Part shown: positions 1 to 8,626 of the stretch, piece by piece
Position numbering within the stretch: the stretch's first letter is position 1
Layout: each line of letters starts with the position of its first letter
Assembly: GCA_000996085.1 (NCBI GenBank)
Contig: LBYG01000009.1
Coordinates: 1 to 49,012 of the forward strand
Source of the DNA: Parcubacteria group bacterium GW2011_GWB1_40_14
GTDB lineage: Bacteria; Patescibacteriota; Minisyncoccia; Terrybacterales; GWB1-40-14
DNA: 49,012 nucleotides
Direction: 5' to 3'
The notes under the pieces: model-generated
The model's database searches: none
Seen by the model: the letters and a program-made list of their open reading frames with translations, nothing else
Told to the model about the DNA's origin: nothing
Made by a program: the position numbers and the translations under genes

Positions 1-1
1 T

Positions 2-604
2 TTCAAAGGCTCACCAAAAAACCGGGTACATAATATAAAAGTAGGAGCCGCACGCTTTAACGGTATATTAATAAAACCAGGAGAAGAATTTTCTTTCAAC
101 AAAACGCTGGGACCGGTAGACGCAACGACAGGATATAAACCGGAGCTAGTTATTAAGCAAAATCAGACCGTTCCGGAATACGGTGGCGGACTTTGCCAGG
201 TTGCAACCACAACATTCCGCGCTGCCGTATTTTCAGGATTAGAGATCACCAAACGATACCCGCATGCTTATCCTGTAAAATATTATGGAACGCCGGGTTT
301 TGATGCCACTATTTATCCCCCTAATCCTGATCTTAAATTTATGAATGATACCCCGGGTCATATCCTTATACAAACAAGAATAGTAGGCACAAAACTTTTC
401 TTTGATTTTTATGGCACAAGCGATGGCAGAACAACAGAGGTCATAGGACCGATAGTAACAAAAAAGGGCGCCGATGGCTCCGCAGAAGCATATCTTACAC
501 AAAAAGTCACGAGAAACGACGAAATCATTATTGATAAAACGTTCTTCTCTAAATACCGCTCGCCTCTGCTATATCCTGTGGCCACACGCAACCCGCTTGA
601 ATAA
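2..604 (+). CDS. VanW family protein, C-terminal part (5' end outside window)
   Basis: Reading from base 2 gives about 200 residues ending at the TAA at 602-604. The motif order is that of VanW domains: a G-S-P-x-N-R-x-x-N-I start, PGEEFSFN, a GGGLCQV motif, then DATIYPPNPDLKFMND. VanW proteins are surface or envelope proteins named after a vancomycin-resistance cluster member; their biochemical role is unknown. The gene enters from the left edge, so its N-terminus and any signal peptide or peptidoglycan-binding domain cannot be seen. The following gene is convergent. The family call is confident; no role in resistance is implied. Confidence 0.88.
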   Translation, partial: FKGSPKNRVHNIKVGAARFNGILIKPGEEFSFNKTLGPVDATTGYKPELVIKQNQTVPEYGGGLCQVATTTFRAAVFSGLEITKRYPHAYPVKYYGTPGFDATIYPPNPDLKFMNDTPGHILIQTRIVGTKLFFDFYGTSDGRTTEVIGPIVTKKGADGSAEAYLTQKVTRNDEIIIDKTFFSKYRSPLLYPVATRNPLE

Positions 605-690
605 GTTAATAAAGCGCGACCAAGGGAGCGACCAAATACTCTATCGGCGAGAAATCATCAGTTAATAAAATTGCTTTATCCAAATTTATT

Positions 691-2100
691 TTAGCTCTTT
701 CCACAAAATAGACTCTTTGACTGTTTTGCGGCGATTTCAATATAATTGTTTTCGCCTTTTTTTGTTGCTACAAACACAAAATTCTGGGGTTCAAGACTTT
801 GAGGGTCTGAGATTGCAAATATTCTGGTGTTTGGGAAAATTGAAGAAAAAGTTTTGATTTTTGCGGTAAAAAACCTGTTGTTTGAATGATCCAGGCTTCC
901 TATAACATTAGCCAAAAGCATTCCTTTATCGCTTAAATGCTCTTTAACCAGAGCGAAGAATTCGATCGTGGTCATATGAGAAGGAATTGAAATAAAAGAG
1001 GAATAGACATCAATAAAAATAATATCGTATTTTTTTTGAGAATTCGCAAGAAACATCCTGCCGTCTTGCACATAGTTAGTTATCTTAGAGGTATCATTAA
1101 GATAAAAATACTTTTTAGATAGCTCAAAAAGGCGTGGCTCTATCTCAACTACATCAATTTCAGCTTTTGGAAACAGTTGTTTTGCGTATCGCGGAATGGC
1201 ATAACCCCCACCGCCAAGAACAAGAATATTCTCAGGTTCTTCTTCAAGAAGAGTCCCCAGTTCAAGATATTTGGCATAAAGTGTCGCCAAAGGCGACCCG
1301 TCAGAAAGAAAAATAACGCTTGAAGCGCTTTTATCCAAAAAAAGAGTACGTCTGCCCTCAAAATTAGGCGTGTTATCGGCTACTGCAATGCGTTCATATG
1401 TTCCTTCTGCGTGATATATCTCTCCCGCTATTAATGGACGTTCAGAAAAGATAAGCGTTGCGCCGCTAAGAATAAAGCTTAAAACAATAATACTTATTAG
1501 ATATCGTTTATTGAATTTGAAAAAAAATAAACCCGCAAAACCAACAATTAATAAAGACAGGCCTGTAAGTAAAATAATTCTGGATACGCCCACGTTTGGA
1601 ATAAATAAAAAGCCGGTCATTAAGCTTCCTACAATGCTGCCCGCTGTCGAGAAAAAAAATACTTCACCGCTATTTGAGCCTATCTTTTGAGTTTGCCCTT
1701 GTTCGCTTTTGAGACGTATGGCAAATGGTGAAAGCATTCCCAAAAATAAGCTGGGCATGAAAAATAGTAATAAACTCGCCAACAGAGGTCCCAACATGTT
1801 ACCCAAACCGCTAAACCACGTATCTAAAAATAACTTTGTCGTAATATTCATCAGTAATACGGTCAGGCCTCCTAGCCAGATAATCCCGAAAAATAAACTC
1901 AAATGCGGAGAACGATCAGCTAACTTTCCTCCACACAAATAACCAATAGCCAAAGCTCCCAAAACAACACTTAAAATACTTGAAACAGTAAAAATAGTAT
2001 TGCCAAAATGCGGGGATAAAGTACGTGTAGCTGAAACCTCAAGCACTAACACCGCGCCTCCCGTAAAAAATACTGTTAAATTAATTATTTTATTCAACAT
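691..2100 (-). CDS. Fused membrane / spermidine synthase-like protein
   Basis: The 469-residue product has about seven hydrophobic helices in residues 1-220, followed by a soluble Rossmann-like domain. The domain carries an LVLGGGGYAIPR glycine loop, a DVVEIEPRL acidic site, DGRMFL and DIIFIDVYSS, all typical of the SpeE/spermidine synthase fold. Such fusions are common in bacteria and archaea and are often annotated fused MFS/spermidine synthase, but their substrate is rarely proven. Polyamine aminopropyltransferase activity is therefore only possible. ATG start; stands alone between a convergent vanW-type gene and tRNA-Leu. Confidence 0.82.
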   Translation of the reverse strand: MLNKIINLTVFFTGGAVLVLEVSATRTLSPHFGNTIFTVSSILSVVLGALAIGYLCGGKLADRSPHLSLFFGIIWLGGLTVLLMNITTKLFLDTWFSGLGNMLGPLLASLLLFFMPSLFLGMLSPFAIRLKSEQGQTQKIGSNSGEVFFFSTAGSIVGSLMTGFLFIPNVGVSRIILLTGLSLLIVGFAGLFFFKFNKRYLISIIVLSFILSGATLIFSERPLIAGEIYHAEGTYERIAVADNTPNFEGRRTLFLDKSASSVIFLSDGSPLATLYAKYLELGTLLEEEPENILVLGGGGYAIPRYAKQLFPKAEIDVVEIEPRLFELSKKYFYLNDTSKITNYVQDGRMFLANSQKKYDIIFIDVYSSFISIPSHMTTIEFFALVKEHLSDKGMLLANVIGSLDHSNNRFFTAKIKTFSSIFPNTRIFAISDPQSLEPQNFVFVATKKGENNYIEIAAKQSKSLFCGKS

Positions 2101-2236
2101 GACATATACTCAATAAAATTTCTCGTTTTCGCTGTAGATATTTATCTTGGTTTACTCGATAAACATTCCCGTCCCACCCTTTTAGGTTAAAGTTCCTCCA
2201 AGCTTTCGGAACTCGACGGGACTCCTGAAAATGCGT

Positions 2237-2255
2237 ATCCCGTTTCTAACGGGAT
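2237..2255. terminator. Small hairpin downstream of tRNA-Leu, possible terminator
   Basis: ATCCCGTT and AACGGGAT form an 8-bp stem with a 3-base loop, 17 bases beyond the 3' end of the minus-strand tRNA-Leu. There is no good T run on the minus strand, so it may be a processing or repeat hairpin rather than a terminator. Confidence 0.35.
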
Positions 2256-2271
2256 GGTATTTTCTAGTCGG

Positions 2272-2352
2272 TGCCCAGGAGAGGAGTCGAACCTCCACGC
2301 CTTGCGGCATCAGGTCCTAAACCTGACGTGTATGCCATTTCACCACCTGGGC
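2272..2352 (-). tRNA. tRNA-Leu (TAG)
   Basis: The 81-nt cloverleaf has acceptor arms GCCCAGG/CCTGGGC, an anticodon stem CAGG/CCTG around the loop TTTAGGA (anticodon TAG), a long class II variable arm and a TTCGACT T-loop. A73 is typical of tRNA-Leu. CCA is not encoded. Confidence 0.95.
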
Positions 2353-2371
2353 ATAAGTTATTAAAGCTTAA

Positions 2372-2499
2372 CCCCGCACCGATTTTACGGAATGAGCTTC
2401 TGGTTTTGTAGCGTTGCAACGCTACAAAACTTATTAATATAAATAGGATTGTTGATTATCCCTTGCAAAGAATATATTTTGTAAAATTGATGCGGGATT
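2372..2499. repeat. Nested intergenic palindrome
   Basis: A perfect 26-bp palindrome, TTTTGTAGCGTTG followed by its reverse complement, lies at 2404-2429. It sits inside a looser outer inverted repeat: CCCCGCACCGATTTTAC at 2372-2388 against GTAAAATTGATGCGGGA at 2483-2499, 13 of 17 pairs. The rest of the stretch between tRNA-Leu and the next gene is AT-rich with no reading frame I can support. It may be a small inserted element or the structured leader of the next gene. Confidence 0.6.
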
Positions 2500-2574
2500 G
2501 ACTTAATTGAATTTTTATACCACAATAAGTTTAACAAAAAAATCGGCCTTTTACAACAAATAAGGAGTCTATCC

Positions 2575-3468
2575 ATGAGGTTCTGGAACCAGATTTTCAT
2601 AATTGCTGTTTTGTGTTTGATACCATCACTAATAATCATCGGTTTATTTAAAGCCAACCTAAGCGGCATAATTATTATTTGGCCAATTATCTTCGCATTT
2701 GTCGTATCAAAATTTTGGGATGAAATTATAGTTAAGGTAGAACCCCTTCGCGCCAAAATTATAAAGGATATGACCACGGGCAACATGAGAATAGTGGGTC
2801 CCGGATGGCATGCAAAGTATTTCTGGCCTGAAAAGGTGCACAAAGAAATATCTCTTGAGGAGATAAAGCTTGCCATAAAAGAAGATAAATATGAGACTGC
2901 AGACTCTCCCGTTACGGTAAGCGGATTGCTTGTTTACCGTCCCGATATAAAATATCTCCTTTTCTTCATACAAAGAGAAAAGAATGATCTTGAGGAAATA
3001 CTTAATTCTCTGATCAGGAACGCCATCGGCGAGATCCTGTCCGAAAAGAAATCCGATGATGCGATAAAGGAGCGTCCTGAAATAGGGCACCGGATCATGG
3101 AACAATTCAAACAACAAGTTGAATTATACCAAAGAAGAAATGACGCCTACGAACAAGAAGATATACTTGGAATATTGGTAAGCAACTTCATAATCAACAA
3201 TATTAAGCCGGATCCTGTCGTACAACAAGCAAAATCTCAAGAAGAGGTTGAGAAACGCCAACGAAAAAGCGAAAGAACCGAGACCGAAACCTTCCTTGAA
3301 CAGGTACAGATGTGGGTTGATAAGGGTCATACCGTAGAAAAAGCTACCGAGATCGTACTATCAATGCATGGCCGCGGAAAACGCATTGTTATTGATATGC
3401 AAGGCGACACCAGCAAGGCCTCCAGCGTTAAACCACGCATAGATCTGCCAATAGACGATAAAGATTAA
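2575..3468 (+). CDS. SPFH/band-7-like membrane protein
   Basis: The 297-residue protein has two hydrophobic helices near residues 5-25 and 29-45. These are followed by a beta-rich domain containing VKVEPLRAKIIKDMTTGNMRIVGPGWHAKYFWP and a long charged helical region at about 130-250. That order (membrane anchor, SPFH barrel, coiled coil) suggests a stomatin/flotillin-type scaffold facing the cytoplasm. No protease partner lies beside it. AAGGAG sits 8 bases before the ATG, which supports the start. Family assignment is by pattern and moderate. Confidence 0.65.
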   Translation: MRFWNQIFIIAVLCLIPSLIIIGLFKANLSGIIIIWPIIFAFVVSKFWDEIIVKVEPLRAKIIKDMTTGNMRIVGPGWHAKYFWPEKVHKEISLEEIKLAIKEDKYETADSPVTVSGLLVYRPDIKYLLFFIQREKNDLEEILNSLIRNAIGEILSEKKSDDAIKERPEIGHRIMEQFKQQVELYQRRNDAYEQEDILGILVSNFIINNIKPDPVVQQAKSQEEVEKRQRKSERTETETFLEQVQMWVDKGHTVEKATEIVLSMHGRGKRIVIDMQGDTSKASSVKPRIDLPIDDKD

Positions 3469-3474
3469 ATAAAT

Positions 3475-3510
3475 AATCCCCGGTCTGATTAACAGACCGG
3501 GGATTTTAAT
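3475..3510 (+). terminator. Strong rho-independent terminator
   Basis: A perfect 13-bp stem (AATCCCCGGTCTG and its complement, loop ATTAA) follows the SPFH-like gene and runs into TTAAT. Because it is symmetrical it can also end the convergent pilin operon. Confidence 0.85.
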
Positions 3511-3537
3511 ACGCGTAAGCGTATTATAAATGTAAGA

Positions 3538-3906
3538 CTAACAAGCGTTGATGGGGCCGGGGCCGAAAAAAGAACTCACGATGGCAATAATAGCACGGGG
3601 CAAAATAGCTACAACAAGACCGATAATCGCGTATAAAAAATATCCTTTTGCTTTCGCATGACCTTGCGCGTTATCGCCGGCAGTCAGGAAATAAAAAGCT
3701 GAAACCAATAACATGACGACCACGATAACCATCAAAAAGGTAAATATCCATGCGGCCAATGTACACGCAATAGTAAGAAAAGAACCAATATCCGTAATAT
3801 TTGTTACGGGAACCTGAAGCATAGATGCCGCATTGGCATAAGAAGCCAGAAAAAGAGACGGAATCCATGAAACGTATAAGGTTTTTTTGATTGTATTTAA
3901 ATTCAT
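3538..3906 (-). CDS. VirB2/T4SS pilin-like protein 7 (last of array)
   Basis: 122 residues. The signal peptide has a basic start (NLNTIKK), a hydrophobic core and a likely cut after YANA. Then come a short segment with one Cys (FLTIAC), a first membrane helix, the turn AFYFLTAGDN, a basic AKAKG loop, a second helix (YAIIGLVVAILPRAIIAIV) and a C-terminal Cys in PINAC. This matches the VirB2/TrbC pilin plan: two helices, short cytoplasmic loop, both ends outside. The two Cys would lie on the same outer side and could pair. Last gene of a seven-member minus-strand paralogous array. The role in a pilus or secretion structure is inference. Confidence 0.8.
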   Translation of the reverse strand: MNLNTIKKTLYVSWIPSLFLASYANAASMLQVPVTNITDIGSFLTIACTLAAWIFTFLMVIVVVMLLVSAFYFLTAGDNAQGHAKAKGYFLYAIIGLVVAILPRAIIAIVSSFFGPGPINAC

Positions 3907-4067
3907 AACCTATAGAATATCTCGATTTTTATAGCGCTTTCTTTAAATAAAACGTTTAAAAATCCGGATATATTATATATATTAATTTTATACTCTCCCG
4001 TTATGTTTTCGTCAATTTATCTCTAAATTAATAACTATACGGGATATAATTTTATTTTTAAAAGTCA

Positions 4068-4343
4068 CTAACAAGCATTTATCGAGCCTGAGCCCAACAA
4101 GCTTCCGATTATTGCAATAATAGCTTTTGGCAAAATGGCAACAATAACTCCTACTATAGCATATAACAACGTTTGCTTTGCTTTTTCAATGTTTTGAGGG
4201 TTGCCGCCTCCGGTCAAAAAATAAAATGCGGCTACCAAAATCATCATAAGCGCTATAGCCATAACGCCTGTAAAAAACCAATTTCCAGCCTTACAAATAA
4301 GAGCTATAAATTCAGTGAATGTATCTGGACCTTGAGGCAACAT
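4068..4343 (-). CDS. VirB2/T4SS pilin-like protein 6, no signal peptide
   Basis: 91 residues with the family pattern FIALIC, helix, AFYFLTGGGNPQ, KAK loop, helix YAIVGVIVAILPKAIIAII and C-terminal SINAC. Unlike most neighbours it has only about ten residues (MLPQGPDTFT) before the Cys segment. The frame is closed by a TAA a short way upstream, so no leader can be added. There is no clear Shine-Dalgarno sequence. It could be inserted by the helix itself, or be a copy that lost its leader. C-terminal residues are nearly identical to pilin 7, suggesting recent duplication. Confidence 0.72.
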   Translation of the reverse strand: MLPQGPDTFTEFIALICKAGNWFFTGVMAIALMMILVAAFYFLTGGGNPQNIEKAKQTLLYAIVGVIVAILPKAIIAIIGSLLGSGSINAC

Positions 4344-4382
4344 ATAAATATTATAACAACTATTTACTTATATAACAATTCA

Positions 4383-4513
4383 CACCCTGTTAGAAGTTTA
4401 CGAAATCATCCAAAATTACTTAATTATACATTAATATAGCTTATTACAATGGCGAGTAAAAGCCGCGGCATTTTCTCGCGGTCTAATTTTGCCGGTAAAC
4501 TTCTGACGGGGTC
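4383..4513. repeat. Intergenic inverted-repeat element between pilin genes
   Basis: ACACCCTGTTAGAAGTTTAC near 4382-4401 and GTAAACTTCTGACGGGGTCA near 4495-4514 are imperfect inverted ends. The interior includes a CCGCG...CGCGG hairpin at 4463-4482. It sits between two pilin genes and has no reading frame of its own. It resembles a small non-autonomous element. Confidence 0.5.
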
Positions 4514-4525
4514 ACAGGACGCCGA

Positions 4526-4807
4526 TTAACAATTTATAGGACTGGGTAAACCAAAAAAAGAAGCGATAAGCGCAACGATGCTTGGCGATAACGTTGCCAG
4601 CACAATACCGACTATACTATAAACAAAAAACTTACGTGCCTTATCTTTTTCCTCTTCTCTGCCGCCGGAAAGCATGAAATAAAAGGCCGACAATAAAAGA
4701 GTGATTGTGGCGACTAAAAGCAAAAGACTAAAAATAATGCCTATTATCTGGCAACCAATAGTAAATATTGATGCGGACAAATAAGAGCTATCTAAATATT
4801 TATTCAT
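4526..4807 (-). CDS. VirB2/T4SS pilin-like protein 5
   Basis: From the ATG at 4807 the product is 93 residues: MNKYLDSSYLSASIFTIGC, helix, AFYFMLSGGREEE, a charged KDKARK loop, a second helix and C-terminal SPINC. I prefer this start over one 12 codons upstream (4843). The longer form adds two extra Cys, while this form keeps exactly the two conserved ones. Neither start has a good ribosome site, and no classical signal peptide is seen. Member of the tandem pilin array. Confidence 0.68.
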   Translation of the reverse strand: MNKYLDSSYLSASIFTIGCQIIGIIFSLLLLVATITLLLSAFYFMLSGGREEEKDKARKFFVYSIVGIVLATLSPSIVALIASFFGLPSPINC

Positions 4808-4894
4808 ATGGCTTACATAACATGAAATGCTGCATAAAAACAACCCGGCCCCGATATAATCGGGGCCGGATAACTTACTAGAATAAAATTAAAA

Positions 4895-5254
4895 CTAGCA
4901 GGTTGTTGCAGTAAATGAGCCGCCTGAAACGACGTTCACAACTACTAACACGAGACCCTTTGCTAAAAGGGCTACTACTATACCGATAACGGCATAAGTA
5001 AGATATTGCCTTGCTTGAGATAATTTGTCTTCGGCTCCACCGCCGGTCAAAAATAAGAACGCGGCATAGAGTAAGATAATTACCGACAAGATCATTATAA
5101 TCGTGAAAAGAAGGTTAGTAGCGGTACAAATCAAATTAAAGAAATCATCCAAATCAGTAGCTATTGCTGGAGGCGCCTGTACTGTAACAGCCAAAGCAGC
5201 TGAAACCGGTGCGAAGGTTAAAGCTACAGGAATAAAACGAGAAAGTTTTTTCAT
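4895..5254 (-). CDS. VirB2/T4SS pilin-like protein 4
   Basis: 119 residues. A clear signal peptide (MKKLSRFIPVALTFAPVSAALA) is followed by FFNLIC, helix one, AFLFLTGGGAED, a polar loop with KLSQARQ, helix two (YAVIGIVVALLAKGLVLVVV) and a C-terminal Cys in FTATTC. A GGGGGTGA Shine-Dalgarno lies about ten bases before the ATG. The Cys before helix one and the terminal Cys are shared with the other copies. Assigned to the T4SS pilin/VirB2 group by the two-helix plan and the G-x-x-x-x-A-R loop. Confidence 0.8.
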   Translation of the reverse strand: MKKLSRFIPVALTFAPVSAALAVTVQAPPAIATDLDDFFNLICTATNLLFTIIMILSVIILLYAAFLFLTGGGAEDKLSQARQYLTYAVIGIVVALLAKGLVLVVVNVVSGGSFTATTC

Positions 5255-5409
5255 ATATTCAGTTCGTCACCCCCTCTCATGTAGGAAAACAGGTTAAACT
5301 GTCTCCTGTTGTATATCTATATGATAACATAAAAGCTTTAACTTTCAAATACCCTCGCCCACAATGCCATATATACACAACGGCTATATAAACTTAATTT
5401 CTATATAAA

Positions 5410-5763
5410 TTAACTGCAAGAGCTGAAACTTGCACCGAAAAAGTTATAAATTACGGCAACTATTCCCCGCGCGGATACCCCGACCAATATACCTAAAATT
5501 GCAAAAAATAAAGCGTCTTTTGCTGTCTTTATTTTGCCCGGCTCACCGGAGGAGGTCATAAATAAAAATCCCGCATAGACAATAACAACCGTTCCAACAG
5601 CCACCGATATAACAAACAAAGCTTGAGCTAAAGCAACGATAAGCCCGCAGAAAGTATCGAATTTAAAAGGGTTTGTTATATCAATAGTAGCCGCATGCAC
5701 AAATGCGGGTGTCAATATAGTTAAAATGACAGCATAGGCGTTAACAAACTTAAAAACTTTCAT
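5410..5763 (-). CDS. VirB2/T4SS pilin-like protein 3
   Basis: 117 residues. A signal peptide ending near FVHAAT is followed by FDTFC, helix one, GFLFMTSSGEPG, KIKTAKDA, helix two (FFAILGILVGVSARGIVAVI) and the C-terminal sequence SFSSCS. The second Cys is one residue from the end rather than last. The same gene order and spacing as its neighbours indicates tandem duplication with divergence. Expected to sit in the inner membrane before any assembly. Confidence 0.8.
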   Translation of the reverse strand: MKVFKFVNAYAVILTILTPAFVHAATIDITNPFKFDTFCGLIVALAQALFVISVAVGTVVIVYAGFLFMTSSGEPGKIKTAKDALFFAILGILVGVSARGIVAVIYNFFGASFSSCS

Positions 5764-5860
5764 ATTTCATAGAATATTTATAAAATTTCAGCTGATACAA
5801 AACATATAACAATCGAAGTGTTTTTTTTAAAAATCGTAAATTTATTTTAATTGGTATATT

Positions 5861-8599
5861 TTATAATTTAGTCCAAGAAACATTAATTACCCTTCCTCCC
5901 GCATGCTGAAAGTATTCAACTGTAATTTGCTGTGGTGTCGTTGCTTCCGCAGGAGTAATTGTAAAGTTTATCCCTTCTGCTATATACGCTCTGGGAACCC
6001 AAGAGGATGGGTTAGTAAGAAGTGTTCCGTTTAGATATACATGAATACCATCATCTGATCCGGCAATAAGTTGGTAATTTCCTGCTGTAAAATTAAAATT
6101 TCCTGTCCATATACCAGAATAAATAGAAGGCGGCAAAGACGCAGGCCAGTTATTAACAGGACTACCAGCATACGAAATATTAGGACCCGATTCACATGCC
6201 GATTCTATCAAATTACCAACAACGTAAGGCGACGACAAACTATAGTTATCGTAATATTCAGATGAATATGCGCCAAGTCCAGCGCTACATACTACTTGTA
6301 CCTGAACCGTAGCTATGTTTGAAGACCCTCCTGTATTATCGGTTATGCGGAGAACATTATATGTATATGTCCCAAATGCATCATTAAATATCATTGAACC
6401 CAAAGGGATCGCGCAAGCCGCAGAAGAAGCTGGATTATTAATAGTTGTTTCAAATGTCGGAGCGCCTTGGTTCAGATCGGAATTCCATTCGCATTTGCCG
6501 CCAATGGCAACACCTCCCGGATTAGCAGTCCAACCATCCGGATCCACGCTTCCGGTTACAGCAAGCCATAATGATACCGGCTGTCCCCGTACAACATTTA
6601 CTGAATTTGAAAAACTAACACCATCTTTTGATATCAAAGCCACTGCTACAGGATTAGAATTTGCAAAATTAACTGTAAGACTCTGACAACCAAAATCTGT
6701 TATTGTTTGGCCGTCAGAAGATTTTATAGAAACAAAAGCATTATAAAGAGGAGCGCTAGCTTTCGTATATATATGAGTAACAGATTGTGTCATGCCGGTT
6801 AATCCATCATCACCTCTCCACGTATAAGTATATGGTGGAGTTCCGCCTGAAGGCGTAACTGTCCAAGTTACCGTTTGTCCGGTAAGCGCTGGATTTGGAA
6901 AAGGAATACATGAATTCGCTGTCAAAAGAGCAGCTCGCACCGATAAAGTAAATGCTGTTGTTTTTCCCAAAGGACTTCCGGTTACCGTAATTAAATAATT
7001 ACCTACGGGAGTAGTCGGCTGGGTGCTTATTGTAAGACTGACTGTACATGTTGCTGGATCCGGACTGCAGCCGCCCACGGGAGAAAGAGCATAACTGGCG
7101 CCGATGGGAAGACCCGAGACACTAAGTGAAACATTTTGGGGAGTTCCAGAAACCAAAGTAATTGTAATCGTATTTGATACGCTTGAACCCTGGAAAACAT
7201 TTTTATTGCCGCCATTGGATAAAGTGTAATCAAATGGAGGTGGCGGAGGAAGGCAAGTATTAATGGCACAAGAACTTGAACAAACCGCAGGGCAGACCCC
7301 GTTTAATCCTCCATTATCACAACTCTCCCCGGTTTCTAACACACCATTACCACAAACGGGTGGCGGAGGCGGAGGCGTATTCACGGTAAGCGAATTCAAA
7401 CAAGATGCGACCTGACTTGTAACACCCAGAGAACTTACAGCAACCGAAGCGCTTTTTGTACCGCTTGTAGTATAAACTTTAGTGACCGATGCCGTAGTCC
7501 CGCCTAAACCATCAGTTCCTGACCAAGAATATAAATAGGAACCCGAACCGCCCGAAACGGCAGAACTCCAGGTTGCCGAACCGTCTATCATTATTGTTGT
7601 GGGGTTAACCGAACAAGACACAACCAAAGGAGGCGGAGCATTAACCGTAAGACTGTTGGAGCAAGATACAACTTTATTTTGTCCATCAGCAGAATTTACA
7701 ATAAGAGAAGCTATTTTGGTCCCTGAAGTTAAATAAGTTTTAGAAACAGCCGACCCCACACCGCTTAAGCCGTCGGTTCCTGACCATGAATATGTGTAGG
7801 GCGTTTCTCCTCCGACTACCATAGAACTCCAGGTTGCCGAACGACCAATATCTATAGTTGACGGAGAAACAGAACATGAAGCCGATAAAGGTTGCGCTAT
7901 ACACGAAGCACAGCCAACTCCGTTACAAATTTGTAAGCAGGTTTTCCCGGAAAGCGCACAATTTTGTTCTAGAGAATCTACTGAGCTGCAGGCTCCTGTG
8001 CCTGAGGTACAAAAGAAAGTTTGACTGCGCCATTGATCAGTTGAACAGTAATCTCTATCCGGACCACAATCCTGTGTCCCGGTCTGCTGACAGCTTCCGG
8101 CAATACAGCTGTATATTATCCGACCCGTATTATCTGTAGTGCACAAAGGTGTGCCGCCGGAATAACAATCGCTGGCAACCGAACATGAAGTTGGGGCTGG
8201 AGCGCCTGCACTGCAAACATTTGCACCGCCGGACTTAAGAATAAAACTGCTCACGACAAGCACTATGCCTTGGGCAGCAATTGCAATAATAATTCCAACA
8301 ACCGCATACACTAAAACATTTTTTGCGCTCCTTATGCGTTCAGGCGAACCGGCTGAAGTAAGAAACAAAAAACCGCCGTAGAGGAACATTAATATAACTA
8401 TCGGTACCGAAAGCATGAAAATAAATCGTGCCAATAAACATAAAAGTTCGGGAAAGCTCTTGAACCCCGCGGGGTTAGGTAAAGCAACAGAACTTGGTAT
8501 AAAAGCGTACGTATTATCAAACACGCCAAACCAAACCAGAATTGGGATCAGGAATGCTGCCATAATCAATATTCTCTTCGCTTCTGCTTTTTTCTGCAT
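5861..8599 (-). CDS. Giant pilin-like surface protein: VirB2 head + Cys-rich + PKD/Ig + PA14-like
   Basis: 912 residues. Residues 1-33 are signal-like. Residues 49-129 repeat the pilin unit: ELLC with Cys 53, helix one, GFLFLTSAGSPE, RIRSAK, helix two, Cys 129. Residues about 130-235 are Cys-rich. Then follow PKD-like modules, each with a YxYSWSGTDGL core (near 236-325 and 326-410), a CGNGVLETGESCDNGG Cys module between proline runs, an Ig-like module, a third PKD-like module (YTYTWRGDDGLTG) and a PA14-like C-terminus with SDDGIHVYLNG. PKD and PA14 modules are known in adhesins and carbohydrate-binding proteins. This suggests a surface-displayed adhesin anchored or assembled through its pilin head. 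The host-contact role is inference. Confidence 0.82.
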   Translation of the reverse strand: MQKKAEAKRILIMAAFLIPILVWFGVFDNTYAFIPSSVALPNPAGFKSFPELLCLLARFIFMLSVPIVILMFLYGGFLFLTSAGSPERIRSAKNVLVYAVVGIIIAIAAQGIVLVVSSFILKSGGANVCSAGAPAPTSCSVASDCYSGGTPLCTTDNTGRIIYSCIAGSCQQTGTQDCGPDRDYCSTDQWRSQTFFCTSGTGACSSVDSLEQNCALSGKTCLQICNGVGCASCIAQPLSASCSVSPSTIDIGRSATWSSMVVGGETPYTYSWSGTDGLSGVGSAVSKTYLTSGTKIASLIVNSADGQNKVVSCSNSLTVNAPPPLVVSCSVNPTTIMIDGSATWSSAVSGGSGSYLYSWSGTDGLGGTTASVTKVYTTSGTKSASVAVSSLGVTSQVASCLNSLTVNTPPPPPPVCGNGVLETGESCDNGGLNGVCPAVCSSSCAINTCLPPPPPFDYTLSNGGNKNVFQGSSVSNTITITLVSGTPQNVSLSVSGLPIGASYALSPVGGCSPDPATCTVSLTISTQPTTPVGNYLITVTGSPLGKTTAFTLSVRAALLTANSCIPFPNPALTGQTVTWTVTPSGGTPPYTYTWRGDDGLTGMTQSVTHIYTKASAPLYNAFVSIKSSDGQTITDFGCQSLTVNFANSNPVAVALISKDGVSFSNSVNVVRGQPVSLWLAVTGSVDPDGWTANPGGVAIGGKCEWNSDLNQGAPTFETTINNPASSAACAIPLGSMIFNDAFGTYTYNVLRITDNTGGSSNIATVQVQVVCSAGLGAYSSEYYDNYSLSSPYVVGNLIESACESGPNISYAGSPVNNWPASLPPSIYSGIWTGNFNFTAGNYQLIAGSDDGIHVYLNGTLLTNPSSWVPRAYIAEGINFTITPAEATTPQQITVEYFQHAGGRVINVSWTKL

Positions 8600-8626
8600 A
8601 ACTATTATACAAATAAAAAATAATTT

